Assembly (NCBI RefSeq): GCF_000717335.1
Contig: NZ_JNYZ01000041.1
Location: 31,585 to 95,584 of the forward strand
Direction of reading: 5' to 3'
Source of the DNA: Amycolatopsis jejuensis
GTDB lineage: Bacteria > Actinomycetota > Actinomycetes > Mycobacteriales > Pseudonocardiaceae
Length of the DNA stretch: 64,000 bases
The notes beneath the pieces are model-generated. The model searched no databases. It was not told where the DNA came from and was given only the letters and a program-made list of their open reading frames with translations. The position numbers and the translations under genes are program-made. Shown here one piece after another: positions 1-8,385 of this stretch (positions are counted from its first letter, which is position 1; every line of letters begins with the position of its first letter).

Positions 1-440
1 TCGGCGCAGGCTGGCTGGTCGCGCCCGCGGAGGTCGCCGATTCCGTGCTGGCGTACCGCGATCTCACCGGCACCCGCCCGTCCCCGGCAGGCCAGCGGGT
101 CCTCGTGGAACTCGCCCGGACCGGCGACCTCGGCCGCCACCTGCGGAAGCTGCGCCGGGAAATGGCGGAACGCCGGTCGCTGCTGTCGGCCGCCCTGTCC
201 GGGGCGGGAATCCCCCTCCTCGGTGACGACGCCGGTGCGCACCTGGTGGTCCCGGCCGATACTGCTGACGCGGAGACGCATTTCCTCACCGCCGCCGAGC
301 GGCACGGCATTCGGCTGGACGGCCTTTCCCGCCATTTCGCCGGTACGCCGACTGCGTATGGCATCGCGCTGGGGTATGCGGGTTGCTCACGGGAAGCGCT
401 GATTGCCGCGGTGCCGACGCTGGTGGAGCTGTTCCGTTGA
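1..440 (+). CDS. MocR-type (GntR/aminotransferase) regulator, C-terminal part only
   Basis: The reading frame is already open at base 3, so the gene begins before the window. The visible 146 residues match the end of the aminotransferase-like domain of MocR/PdxR regulators: GAGWLVAP at the very start corresponds to the segment after the PLP lysine, and the rest has the small-domain pattern ending ALGYAG and VPTLVELFR. The PLP lysine and the DNA-binding domain lie outside, so catalytic or regulatory status cannot be judged. A plain class I aminotransferase is the alternative. It is followed by a 168-bp gap with a large inverted repeat and then ddl. Confidence 0.75.
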   Translation, partial: GAGWLVAPAEVADSVLAYRDLTGTRPSPAGQRVLVELARTGDLGRHLRKLRREMAERRSLLSAALSGAGIPLLGDDAGAHLVVPADTADAETHFLTAAERHGIRLDGLSRHFAGTPTAYGIALGYAGCSREALIAAVPTLVELFR

Positions 441-445
441 GTACT

Positions 446-526
446 GCCCCAATGTGGCATTCGCTGCATCTGACGCAACCAATGCCGCATTGGGTGCGTC
501 GCATGCACCCAATGCCACATTGGGGC
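446..526. repeat. nested inverted repeat between MocR gene and ddl
   Basis: Arms of 16 bp (GCCCCAATGTGGCATT at 446-461 and its exact complement at 511-526) enclose a second imperfect palindrome, ACGCAACCAATGC against GCATTGGGTGCGT, with one mismatch. No U-tract follows. It starts 6 bp after the stop codon of the upstream gene, so it may act as a transcript end or be one copy of a dispersed palindromic element. Confidence 0.8.
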
Positions 527-608
527 CGCTTCCGGTCGGCACCGCGAGGCGCCTGCCGACCCCCGGGCGCGCGGCCCGGCCGGTGGCCACCGGGTACCGT
601 GACCGGCT

Positions 609-1706
609 ATGAGTGCTGAGAAGATCCGGGTGGCGGTCGTGTTCGGCGGGCGCAGCAGCGAGCACACCATCTCGTGCCTGTCCGCGGGCAGTGTGATCGC
701 GAACCTGGATCCGGAGCGCTTCGAGGTGCTCCCGGTCGGCATCACCCCCCAGGGTGGCTGGGTGCTCGGCACCGGCGATCCCGCGCAGCTCAGCATCCAG
801 GGCCGCGAGCTGCCGTCGGTGGAATCCGGCCGTGCGCTCGTGCTCGCCGGCGACCCGACCACCCGCGAGCTGCGCACGATCGACCCCGGTCAGGCCACCG
901 AGGTGCTCGGCGCCGTCGACGTCGTCTTCCCGGTCCTGCACGGCGCTTTCGGCGAGGACGGCACCATCCAGGGGCTGCTGGAACTCGCCGACATCCCGTA
1001 CGTCGGCCCGGGCGTGTTCGCCAGCGCCGCGGCGATGGACAAGGAGTACGCGAAGAAGCTTCTTGCCGCGGAAGGGCTGCCGGTCGGCAGCTACGCCGCA
1101 CTGCGCCGCGGACAGTCCACAGTGGACCAAGCAGACCGGGAACGCTTGGGGCTGCCGGTGTTCGTGAAGCCGTCCCGGGCCGGCTCGTCGGTGGGGATTT
1201 CCCGGGTCGCCGAGTGGTCCGAGCTGGACGACGCGATCGAGCTGGCCCGGCGCACCGATCCGAAGGTGCTCGTGGAGGCCGCGGTGCGCGGACGCGAGGT
1301 CGAATGCGGCGTGCTGGAGTTCCCGGACGGGCGCGTCGAGGCGTCGCTGCCCGCGGAGATCCGCGTGCTCGCCGAGGGCGAGGATGCCTGGTACGACTTC
1401 GAAACCAAGTACCTCGGCGAGGACGCCGAGCTGGACATCCCGGCCAAACTGGACGACGCGCTCACCGAACGCCTTCGCGCGATGGCCGTCGCGGCTTTCC
1501 GCGCCCTCGACTGCCAGGGCCTCGCCCGCGTCGACTTCTTCGTGACCGATACCGGCGACCTGGTGATCAACGAGGTCAACACGATGCCCGGCTTCACCAC
1601 GAAGTCCGCCTACCCCAAGATGTGGGAGGTCACCGGCGTGGACTACGCGACGCTGCTGGCCACGCTCGTCGACACGGCGCTCGCCCGCGGCACCGGCCTG
1701 CGCTGA
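609..1706 (+). CDS. ddl: D-alanine--D-alanine ligase
   Basis: This ATP-grasp enzyme joins two D-alanines for the peptidoglycan stem peptide in the cytoplasm. The 365 residues show the N-terminal [10 protein letters not shown] motif (about 10), [14 protein letters not shown] (about 115), the ATP-binding [12 protein letters not shown] (about 185), YDFETKY (about 260) and the metal-binding [11 protein letters not shown] (about 320). The tyrosine of YDFETKY is the residue expected of D-Ala-D-Ala ligases; D-Ala-D-Lac ligases differ there, so a vancomycin-resistance ligase is unlikely. The ATG at 609 gives the conserved N-terminus, although its Shine-Dalgarno is weak. The downstream DUF3515 gene is convergent with it. 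Confidence 0.95.
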   Translation: MSAEKIRVAVVFGGRSSEHTISCLSAGSVIANLDPERFEVLPVGITPQGGWVLGTGDPAQLSIQGRELPSVESGRALVLAGDPTTRELRTIDPGQATEVLGAVDVVFPVLHGAFGEDGTIQGLLELADIPYVGPGVFASAAAMDKEYAKKLLAAEGLPVGSYAALRRGQSTVDQADRERLGLPVFVKPSRAGSSVGISRVAEWSELDDAIELARRTDPKVLVEAAVRGREVECGVLEFPDGRVEASLPAEIRVLAEGEDAWYDFETKYLGEDAELDIPAKLDDALTERLRAMAVAAFRALDCQGLARVDFFVTDTGDLVINEVNTMPGFTTKSAYPKMWEVTGVDYATLLATLVDTALARGTGLR

Positions 1707-1733
1707 CTGCCCTTGCCACGCAAGGAAACGGCG

Positions 1734-2267
1734 CTACTTGACCGGTTTCACCGGCAGCTGCGCCGCGACCGTGTCCGAGATCGCCTGCAGCGGACCGGTC
1801 CCCGCGCTGTCCGGCACGGTGAGCGCGGCGTAGACCGGGCGGTCGACGACGTACCAGGTGGCCGAGCCGTCCTGCGTGACCTGCAGCCACTGCACACCGT
1901 TCACGACCCGCAGCGGGGACGTCGGCGTGAGCTCCGGCGGCCGGTCGAGCCCGCAGCGCAGCACGATCGGGTCCGGCGTACCCCAGGCGATGGTCGCCTT
2001 CGGCGCCGGTTCGGCGAGCGTGCGCGGGGAGATTTCCTTGCCGTTGGACGTGAGCGTCGCCGGGACCGCGGAGATCAGCTTCGTGCAGTCGGCCGAGCCG
2101 GACTGCGGCGCGGGGACGGCAACGAGCGCGAGCGGTCCGTTCGCGTCCTCGCCGGACGAGCGGTTCGTCAGCGCGACGACGGCCACCACGGCCGCGAGCA
2201 CGGCGACCAGCACGGACGCGGTGACGAGGACGACCTTCGGAGGCGCCCCGGTGTCGGTGTCTGCCAC
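1734..2267 (-). CDS. DUF3515 membrane-anchored protein
   Basis: A 177-residue protein with one N-terminal transmembrane segment (about residues 10-32, VVLVTASVLVAVLAAVVAVV) and an extracytoplasmic domain with two cysteines (DCTKLI and VLRCGL) that could pair. This is the DUF3515 family, which in actinobacteria typically lies beside ddl and thiL, as here. The function is unknown; the location suggests a cell-envelope role (inference). It lies convergent to ddl with only 27 bp between the two stop codons, and 19 bp after the Lrp-type gene on the same strand, so those two may share a transcript. Confidence 0.85.
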   Translation of the reverse strand: MADTDTGAPPKVVLVTASVLVAVLAAVVAVVALTNRSSGEDANGPLALVAVPAPQSGSADCTKLISAVPATLTSNGKEISPRTLAEPAPKATIAWGTPDPIVLRCGLDRPPELTPTSPLRVVNGVQWLQVTQDGSATWYVVDRPVYAALTVPDSAGTGPLQAISDTVAAQLPVKPVK

Positions 2268-2286
2268 CGCACCAGTGGACCACGGG

Positions 2287-2520
2287 TCAGAGGTGGACCA
2301 CCGGGCAGGTCAGCGTGCGCGTGATCCCGTCCACGTTCTGCACCCGCGCGACCACGAGCTGCCCCAGCTGGTCCACCGTCTCCGCGGTGGCGCGCACGAT
2401 CACGTCGTACGGGCCGGTGACATCCTCGGAGCTGGTCACCCCGGGGACCCCGGCGATCTCCGCAGCCACCGCGGCGGCCTTGCCGACCTCGGTCTGGATG
2501 AGGATGTATGCGTGGACCAC
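2287..2520 (-). CDS. Lrp/AsnC ligand-binding (RAM) domain protein
   Basis: The 77-residue product is a stand-alone Lrp/AsnC effector-binding domain without a DNA-binding part: it begins VVHAYILIQTEVGK, followed by GVTSSEDVTGPYDVIVRA and a C-terminal VDGITRTLTCPVV. The GTG at 2520 is preferred over longer options because GAAAGGG lies 6 bp upstream and the family starts at this point. Such stand-alone RAM domains may oligomerise or sense amino acids, but no specific role can be assigned. It is divergent from thiL with about 145 bp between starts. Confidence 0.85.
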   Translation of the reverse strand: MVHAYILIQTEVGKAAAVAAEIAGVPGVTSSEDVTGPYDVIVRATAETVDQLGQLVVARVQNVDGITRTLTCPVVHL

Positions 2521-2665
2521 GGCGTGCCCTTTCGTCGATGGCTTACGAGTCGGGGTAGGAAACGGGTAGGCGGTGTAGGAAACGTAGCGCCGGCCCCGGG
2601 AAAAACCTAGGGGATCCGATTGTCGGGGGCCATCCGGCACAGGTGAGGGAAACGGGAGGTGACCG

Positions 2666-3625
2666 GTGTCACCGGACGAGCACTCGGTGGCCGGGACAGG
2701 CGAGTTCGGCCTCATCCGGCGGATCACGGAAGGACGGCGGCAGCCGCCGTCGACATTGCTGGGCCCCGGCGACGACGCGGCGGTGCTCGCCGCGCCGGAC
2801 GGCCGCGTGGTCGCCACCACCGACGTCCTGGTCCACGGCGTGCATTTCCGGCTCGACTGGTCGAGCCCGGAGCAGGCCGGGCGCAAGGCCGTCGCGGTGA
2901 ACCTCGCCGACATCGCGGCCATGGGCGCGAAACCGACGTCGGTGCTCGTCGGGCTGGCCTGTCCGGCCGACACCCCGGCTCAGGTCGTGACCGAGATCAT
3001 GGACGGGATGTGGGCGGAGGCGGCCAAGGTCGGCATCGGCGTCTCCGGCGGTGACCTCGTGAGCGCGGACCAGCTCGTGATCAGCGTCACCGCATTGGGT
3101 GACCTCGAAGATCGCGAACCGGTCACGCGGGCGGGCGCGCGACCCGGTGACGTGCTGGCCGTGTGCGGACGGCTCGGCTGGGCCGCGGCCGGTCTCGCCG
3201 TGCTGCGCCGCGGGTTCCGGTCGCCGGTCGGGGTGGTGAACGCGCAGCGCTGCCCGGAACCGCCGTACGCCGCCGGTCCGCAGGCCGCGCTGGCCGGCGC
3301 CACGGCGATGATGGACGTGTCCGACGGGCTGCTCGCCGATCTCGCGCATCTTGCTGCGGCGTCCGAGGTGGGTCTCGACGTGGACACCGCGTCGGTCGAG
3401 GTTTCGTCGCGGCTGCAGGAGGTCGGCAGCGCACTGGGCGCGGACCCGCTGCGCTGGGTGCTGACCGGCGGCGAGGACCACGCGCTGGTCGCCACGTTCC
3501 CGCCGTTCGACGACCTGCCCGAGGGCTGGCACAAGATCGGCGCGGTCACCATGCCCGGCTCCGGCGTCACGGTCGACGGCAAGGAGTACGGCCACGAGGG
3601 TGGCTGGGAACACTGGCGGCAGTAG
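2666..3625 (+). CDS. thiL: thiamine-monophosphate kinase
   Basis: ThiL phosphorylates thiamine monophosphate to the active cofactor thiamine diphosphate. The 319-residue sequence has the expected order: GEFGLIRRI, LGPGDDAAV (ATP and Mg binding), TTDVLVHGVHF, AVNLADIAAMGA, GVSGGD and a C-terminal DVSDGLLADL with LTGGEDHALV. Its length is normal for the family. GTG at 2666 follows GGGAGG at good spacing. The position between ung and ddl is the conserved actinobacterial one. Confidence 0.95.
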   Translation: MSPDEHSVAGTGEFGLIRRITEGRRQPPSTLLGPGDDAAVLAAPDGRVVATTDVLVHGVHFRLDWSSPEQAGRKAVAVNLADIAAMGAKPTSVLVGLACPADTPAQVVTEIMDGMWAEAAKVGIGVSGGDLVSADQLVISVTALGDLEDREPVTRAGARPGDVLAVCGRLGWAAAGLAVLRRGFRSPVGVVNAQRCPEPPYAAGPQAALAGATAMMDVSDGLLADLAHLAAASEVGLDVDTASVEVSSRLQEVGSALGADPLRWVLTGGEDHALVATFPPFDDLPEGWHKIGAVTMPGSGVTVDGKEYGHEGGWEHWRQ

Positions 3626-3650
3626 GCCGGTCCGCGATTAGGGTGATCGG

Positions 3651-4130
3651 GTGGACATCCGTGCCGTCGCCTTCGACCATCCCGACGCGGCCAAGCTGAT
3701 GGCCGAGGTCCAGCTGGAGTATGTGCGCCGCTACGGCAGCGAGGACGTCACCCCGATGGATCCGGCGGAGTTCACGCCGCCGCAAGGGTTGTTCCTGGTC
3801 GGCTACCTCGCCGACGTCCCGGTGGCATCCGGCGCCTGGCGCGCCCACGACGGCCCGGCGCCGTCGTTCCGGCCGGGCGACGCGGAACTGAAGCGGATGT
3901 ACGTCGCGGAATCCGCGCGGGGCCGGGGTTTCGCCCGCGCGATGCTCGCGGAACTGGAACGGACGGCGTGGCAGGCGGGCCGCCGTCGCCTCGTACTGGA
4001 AACCGGCACCGAACAACCGGAGGCAATCGGCCTCTACCGTTCGTCGGGCTACGCGGAGGTCCCCGGTTTCGGGGTCTACGCGGACACGCCCGAAAGCCGG
4101 TACTACGGCAAAAATCTCGCACGCGACTGA
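3651..4130 (+). CDS. GNAT family N-acetyltransferase
   Basis: A 159-residue single-domain GNAT protein. The acetyl-CoA binding loop is visible as ARGRGFARAML (about residues 90-100), preceded by the beta strand AELKRMYV and followed by RRLVLETGTEQPEAIGLYRSSGY, the usual motif B region. The substrate cannot be predicted. GTG at 3651 lies 25 bp after thiL. The next gene (hexapeptide protein) has its Shine-Dalgarno directly after this stop codon, so the two are probably co-transcribed. Confidence 0.85.
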   Translation: MDIRAVAFDHPDAAKLMAEVQLEYVRRYGSEDVTPMDPAEFTPPQGLFLVGYLADVPVASGAWRAHDGPAPSFRPGDAELKRMYVAESARGRGFARAMLAELERTAWQAGRRRLVLETGTEQPEAIGLYRSSGYAEVPGFGVYADTPESRYYGKNLARD

Positions 4131-4141
4131 CGGAGGCGGCT

Positions 4142-4673
4142 TTGGCCCTATACGCGCTGGGCGACCTGGTCCCGACCATCCACCCGGACGCCTACGTACA
4201 CCCCGACGCAACCATCATCGGCGACGTCCGAATCCGGTGCCCGCGCGTCGGTGTGGCCCCAGACCGTCCTCCGCGGCGACCACGGGTACATCGAAATCGG
4301 CGAACGCTCGAACGTCCAGGACGGCTGCATCGTCCACTGCACCTCGCAACACCCGACGATCCTGGGCCCATCGTCCGCAGTAGGCCACGCCGTACACATC
4401 GAGGGCGCGAAAATCGGGTCGGGCTGCCTGATCGCATCCGGCGCAGTGGTACTGAACGGAACCGTGATCGAAGACGGCGGAATGGTCGGCGCAGGCGCGG
4501 TACTTTCGTACGAATCGCACGTCAGCACCGGCGAAATCGCGCTGGGGGTACCGGCAAAGACCCGCCCGAACAATTCCTTCACCCCGGAGCAGATCGCCTC
4601 GGTAGTGGACTCCTACGTCCGCCGCGGCGCACGTTTCCGCGAATCTCTCCGCCGCATCGACCCACCCATCTGA
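4142..4673 (+). pseudogene. gamma-carbonic-anhydrase-like hexapeptide protein, frameshifted
   Basis: A TTG at 4142, 5 bp after GGAGG, opens LALYALGDLVPTIHPDAYVH, a typical start of gamma-carbonic-anhydrase/transferase hexapeptide proteins. The frame runs to VRI at about 4234 and then the homology jumps by one base: GARASVWPQTVLRGDHGYI continues from 4236 to the stop at 4673. One extra C within ATCC at 4233-4235 explains the break. The downstream part has the left-handed beta-helix hexapeptides and putative zinc-ligand histidines (VHCTSQHP, VGHAVH). Either the gene is recently inactivated or this is a sequencing error. A short product from GTG 4251 would lack the first helix turns. Confidence 0.75.
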
Positions 4674-4732
4674 CCCATCCCACCCAGCTGACCGCCACCC
4701 GCGCACCCACCCCGGCCCCGGCACCCAGACCG

Positions 4733-4825
4733 TAGTCACAATTCCGGCTTCGGGGTGCCCCATCGCAACATTCCGTGAAGGGAACTTCACGGAATCAGAT
4801 TCCCTCATGGTTCCCTTCACGGAAT
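4733..4825. repeat. two-part dispersed inverted repeat before ung
   Basis: The left part (4733-4764) is a GTAGTCAC-AATTCCGGCTTCGGGGTGCC block that recurs in reverse orientation at about 52543-52568. The right part has 15-bp arms ATTCCGTGAAGGGAA (4770-4784) and TTCCCTTCACGGAAT (4811-4825) with an inner palindrome ATTCCGTGAA/TTCACGGAAT. The GTGAAGGGAACC motif recurs at 30.4 kb and as an array at 52.7 kb. No U-tract is present. Confidence 0.75.
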
Positions 4826-4879
4826 CCCCAGCAGGCCCGCCCGGGTGACCTCCCCCACTCCACGCTAGGCTCGCGGCCC

Positions 4880-5557
4880 GTGACCGCACGACCGCTGGCC
4901 GACATCGTCGAAGCAGGCTGGGCGCAAGCCCTCGAACCCGTCGCCCCGCAGGTCTCGGCAATGGGAGAGTTCCTCCGCGCCGAGATCGCCGCAGGCCGCA
5001 CCTACCTGCCCGCGGGCGAGCACGTGCTACGGGCCTTCAAACAGCCCTTCCAGGACGTCCGCGTGCTGATCGTCGGCCAGGACCCGTACCCGACCCCCGG
5101 CCACGCGGTCGGCCTGAGCTTCTCCGTCGCACCCGACGTGCGGCCGATCCCCAAGAGCCTGATCAACATCTACCAGGAGTACGCCGACGACCTCGGCCAC
5201 CCCGCGCCCGCCACCGGCGACCTCACGCCGTGGGCGGGTCAGGGGGTGCTGCTGCTCAACCGGTCGCTCACCGTGCAGCCGCACAAACCCAACTCCCACC
5301 AGGGCAAAGGCTGGGAGCAGGTGACCGAGCAGGCGATCAAGGCGCTGGCCGCGCGAGGCGGTCCGCTGGTCGCCATCCTGTGGGGCCGCAACGCCCGCAA
5401 CCTGCGGCCGATGCTCGGCGAGGTGCCGTGCATCGAGTCGGCGCATCCGAGCCCGCTGTCCGCGCGCAACGGTTTCTTCGGGTCGCGTCCGTTCAGTCGC
5501 GCCAACCAGCTGCTCACCGAGCAGGGCGCCCAGCCGGTGGAGTGGAAACTGCCCTGA
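4880..5557 (+). CDS. ung: uracil-DNA glycosylase, family 1
   Basis: Ung removes uracil from DNA, starting base-excision repair. The 225-residue protein contains the water-activating motif [17 protein letters not shown] (about 58-74) and the DNA-intercalation motif [18 protein letters not shown] (about 190-207), both characteristic of family 1. The reading frame extends further upstream, but GTG at 4880 fits the family N-terminus ([14 protein letters not shown]). There is no clear Shine-Dalgarno, so the mRNA may be leaderless. It stands in its conserved place between thiL and rpmB. Confidence 0.95.
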   Translation: MTARPLADIVEAGWAQALEPVAPQVSAMGEFLRAEIAAGRTYLPAGEHVLRAFKQPFQDVRVLIVGQDPYPTPGHAVGLSFSVAPDVRPIPKSLINIYQEYADDLGHPAPATGDLTPWAGQGVLLLNRSLTVQPHKPNSHQGKGWEQVTEQAIKALAARGGPLVAILWGRNARNLRPMLGEVPCIESAHPSPLSARNGFFGSRPFSRANQLLTEQGAQPVEWKLP

Positions 5558-5624
5558 CCCGGCGCGTCCGGTCCGGCCGTCCGGCTCCGACCCCGGGGAA
5601 ACACCGAAACCCCGGAGGAGAGCC

Positions 5625-6416
5625 ATGACCGCCACCGTCCCGTCCGCCGACGGCACCCCCATCGCGTTCGACACCTACGGCTCCGGCTCGCCGGTCCTGC
5701 TGGTCGGCGGCGCAGTGAACGACCGCACGACCGTCGCCGCCCTCGCCACCGTGCTGGCCGACGCGGGATTCACCGCCGTCGCCTTTGACCGGCGAGGCCG
5801 CGGCGACAGCGGCGACGCACCCGTCTACTCGGTGGAACGCGAGATCGACGACGTTGCCGCGCTGATCGAGACCGTCGGCGGGCAGGCCGCGGTGTTCGGC
5901 CACTCGTCCGGCGCGATCCTGTCCCTGGAAGCGGCCGCGCGGGGCCTGCCGATCACGAAAGTCGCGGTGTACGAGCCACCGTTCATCCTCGATGGCGCAC
6001 GTCCTCGCCCCGCACCGGACCTCGTGGACCGCGTGAACGCCCGCCTGTCCGCCGACGACCGTGACGGCGCTGTTGAGCTGTTCCTGACCGAGGGCACCGG
6101 CGCCCCGGCGGAGATCGTGGCGGCGATGAAGGCAGCGCCGGTGTGGGGCTGGTTCACCGGCCTGGCGCACACGCTGCCGTACGACCTCACCATCTGCGGC
6201 CCGGGCAACCCCTTCCCGGCCGACCACCTGTCCGCGATCACCGCCCCGGCCCTGTCCCTGTCCGGCGGCGCCGGGGAGGCGTGGATGAAGGCCGCTGCCC
6301 AAGCCGTGGCCACCGCCGTCGCCCATGGCCGGTGGGAGGAGGTCCCAGGTCAGGACCACGGTGTCCTCAACGCGCCGGAGTCCCTGCGGGAAGTCCTGAC
6401 GACCTTCCTGAAGTGA
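5625..6416 (+). CDS. alpha/beta hydrolase
   Basis: A 263-residue alpha/beta-fold hydrolase with nucleophile elbow GHSSGA (Ser about residue 99), a preceding FDRRGRGDSG loop and a C-terminal GQDHGVL that supplies the catalytic histidine. GGAGGAGAG stands just upstream of the ATG. The substrate cannot be inferred. It is separated from ung by 67 bp and ends just before a strong bidirectional hairpin shared with the convergent rpmB. Confidence 0.85.
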   Translation: MTATVPSADGTPIAFDTYGSGSPVLLVGGAVNDRTTVAALATVLADAGFTAVAFDRRGRGDSGDAPVYSVEREIDDVAALIETVGGQAAVFGHSSGAILSLEAAARGLPITKVAVYEPPFILDGARPRPAPDLVDRVNARLSADDRDGAVELFLTEGTGAPAEIVAAMKAAPVWGWFTGLAHTLPYDLTICGPGNPFPADHLSAITAPALSLSGGAGEAWMKAAAQAVATAVAHGRWEEVPGQDHGVLNAPESLREVLTTFLK

Positions 6417-6421
6417 CGAAA

Positions 6422-6450
6422 AAGGGCGAGTGCCCTCGGCACTCGCCCTT
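6422..6450. terminator. bidirectional hairpin terminator between hydrolase and rpmB
   Basis: Perfect 13-bp arms AAGGGCGAGTGCC / GGCACTCGCCCTT around a 3-base CTC loop, placed between the stop codons of two convergent genes. Preceding A residues (GACGAAAA) give a short U-tract when read toward rpmB, so it can end that transcript as well. Confidence 0.85.
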
Positions 6451-6467
6451 CGATGAAGCTCGGAAGC

Positions 6468-6659
6468 TCAGCCCCTGACGACCTTGCCCGCCTTGATGCA
6501 CGACGTGCAGACGTTCAGGCGCTTGCGCTGGGACACGCCGACCTTGGCGTGCACAGTCTGGATGTTCGGGTTCCACCGGCGGTTGGTACGCCGGTGGGAG
6601 TGCGAGACCGACTTGCCGAAGCCGGGTCCCTTGCCACAGACGTCGCACACGGCAGCCAC
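6468..6659 (-). CDS. rpmB: 50S ribosomal protein L28, zinc-ribbon form
   Basis: The 63-residue L28 starts at GTG 6659 with GAGGAG 6 bp upstream; longer in-frame starts would add a non-conserved extension. It carries two CxxC pairs, CDVCGKGP near the N-terminus and [10 protein letters not shown] near the C-terminus, i.e. the zinc-binding (C+) form. The middle, [18 protein letters not shown], is diagnostic of L28. C+ ribosomal proteins are often paired with zinc-independent paralogues under Zur elsewhere in actinobacterial genomes; none is visible here. Confidence 0.95.
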   Translation of the reverse strand: MAAVCDVCGKGPGFGKSVSHSHRRTNRRWNPNIQTVHAKVGVSQRKRLNVCTSCIKAGKVVRG

Positions 6660-6793
6660 GTCGAACTCCTCTGGATATGGGACAAAGAATGCGCGCCCGA
6701 ACGTGCCGGGCAACTCGACCATAGTAACGACTGGTTTCGGGGGGCTCGCCGCGGGGTCGTTACCCTCGCGGGGACCGAGCGGGAGGTTACGGG

Positions 6794-8383
6794 GTGCGGG
6801 TGCTGGACGCGGCAGCGGTGTCGGCCTGGGCGGCGGCCGCCGTGCGCAGCCTTGGCGGGCTGCGCAGAGCGATCGACGGCATCAACGTGTACCCGGTCGC
6901 CGACTCCGATACCGGCTCGAACCTGCTGTACACGATGACCGGCGCGCACGAGGCCCTCGCCGCCACGGAACCGTCCGACGCCGCCGAGGCGCTGGCGATC
7001 CTGGCCCGCGGCGCGGTGGCGCACGCGAGGGGCAACTCGGGCGTGATCCTTTCCCAGGTCGTGCGCGGGATGGCCGACTGGGCGGCAGTCGGCGGAGACC
7101 TCGACGGCGCCGGTCTGGCCGCCGCGCTCGGGCACGCCGACCGGGTCGCCACCGGGGCGGTCAGCAGGCCGGTCGCCGGGACGATGCTCACCGTGCTGCA
7201 CTCCGTCGCCGCTGCGGTGCGCGGCGAGACGCGGACGCTGCCGGAGGTCGCGCGCGAGGTCGTCGCCGTGGCCGCGGTAGCGCTGGACGAGACGCCCAAA
7301 CAGCTGCCCGCCCTGGCGAAGGCCGGGGTCGTGGACGCCGGGGGCCGCGGGCTCGTCGCGTTCCTCGACGCGCTGGCCGGGGTCATCACCGGGGAGGCCG
7401 ACGAACCCAGGCACGACCTGGAGGTGGCCGTCGCGCCGGTGCTGGAGCAGGCGCCGTACGCGTGGGAGGTCATGTACCTGCTGGACGGCGTCGACGAGGC
7501 GCGGCTCCCGGCGCTACGCAAGGAGCTGGGTGGCTTCGGCGACAGCGTCACGGTGGCCGGCGACGGTTCGGGCAGCCACGCGGTGCACGTCCACTGCGCG
7601 GACATCGGCGCGGCCATCGAAGCCGGGCTGCAGCTGGGCCGTCCCCGCAAGATCCGCGTCGAGCCGCTGATCACGCCGACCCCGATCGAACCCGGCGGCG
7701 GCCTCGACCGGTCCGTGGTCGCGGTGGTGCGCGGCGGCGGGCTGGCCGAGCTGCTGCGGGCCGAAGGGGTCGCCGTGCTGGCGGTCCCGGACGGGGAAAC
7801 ACCCAGCGTCGAGGACATGATCGGGCTGTTCAACGAGGCCGCCGGACAGCACTTGAGCGTGCTGCCGGGCGGTCCGGACCTGACCGCTGCCGCCGACGCC
7901 GCGGCCGGGCACGCGATGGCCGGTGACCGCGACGTCGTGGTGATCCCGTGCGCGTCGCCGGTGCAGGTGCTGGCCGCGCTCGCGGTGCACGATGGGGACC
8001 GCCGCGTCAACGACGACGTCGTCGCGATGGCCGAAGCCGCTGCCGCGACCAGGCGTGGCGAGCTGCGGATCGCCACCGAGGAGTCGCTAACCTGGGTGGG
8101 CCGGGCCCAGTCCGGTGACGTGATCGGCCTGGTCGACGACGAGGTGGTGCTGATCGAGCCCGCCCCGGCGACGGCGACGAACCTCGTCGCGGCCGCGGTC
8201 GGCGTGCTCAACCGGATGCTGGCGCTCGGTGGCGAGCTGGTCACCGTCCTGAACGGCGCGGATGCGCCCCCCGGCGTGGCCGCGGAGCTCGCCGGGCAAC
8301 TGCGGCTGGAGCACCCCGAGGTGGAGTTGACGAGTTATGCCGGCGGTCAGGCCGACGCCGTGCTGCTGATGGGGGTCGAATAG
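6794..8383 (+). CDS. DAK2 (DhaL/FakA-like) domain protein
   Basis: 529 residues with an N-terminal DAK2 domain: [19 protein letters not shown] (about 28-46) is the Mg/nucleotide-binding motif seen in dihydroxyacetone-kinase L subunits and the FakA fatty-acid kinase. [10 protein letters not shown] and the later [14 protein letters not shown] also fit. The C-terminal half matches the FakA/YloV-type extension. GTG at 6794 follows GGGAGG. The family is the constant neighbour of recG in actinobacteria. Fatty-acid kinase activity is possible but needs a FakB partner, which is not visible in this window. Confidence 0.85.
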   Translation: MRVLDAAAVSAWAAAAVRSLGGLRRAIDGINVYPVADSDTGSNLLYTMTGAHEALAATEPSDAAEALAILARGAVAHARGNSGVILSQVVRGMADWAAVGGDLDGAGLAAALGHADRVATGAVSRPVAGTMLTVLHSVAAAVRGETRTLPEVAREVVAVAAVALDETPKQLPALAKAGVVDAGGRGLVAFLDALAGVITGEADEPRHDLEVAVAPVLEQAPYAWEVMYLLDGVDEARLPALRKELGGFGDSVTVAGDGSGSHAVHVHCADIGAAIEAGLQLGRPRKIRVEPLITPTPIEPGGGLDRSVVAVVRGGGLAELLRAEGVAVLAVPDGETPSVEDMIGLFNEAAGQHLSVLPGGPDLTAAADAAAGHAMAGDRDVVVIPCASPVQVLAALAVHDGDRRVNDDVVAMAEAAAATRRGELRIATEESLTWVGRAQSGDVIGLVDDEVVLIEPAPATATNLVAAAVGVLNRMLALGGELVTVLNGADAPPGVAAELAGQLRLEHPEVELTSYAGGQADAVLLMGVE

Positions 8384-8385
8384 AC

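Noticed and set aside
4775..4879. Longer Ung start within the repeat element
   Set aside because: The extra residues are encoded by the inverted repeat and are not part of the family.
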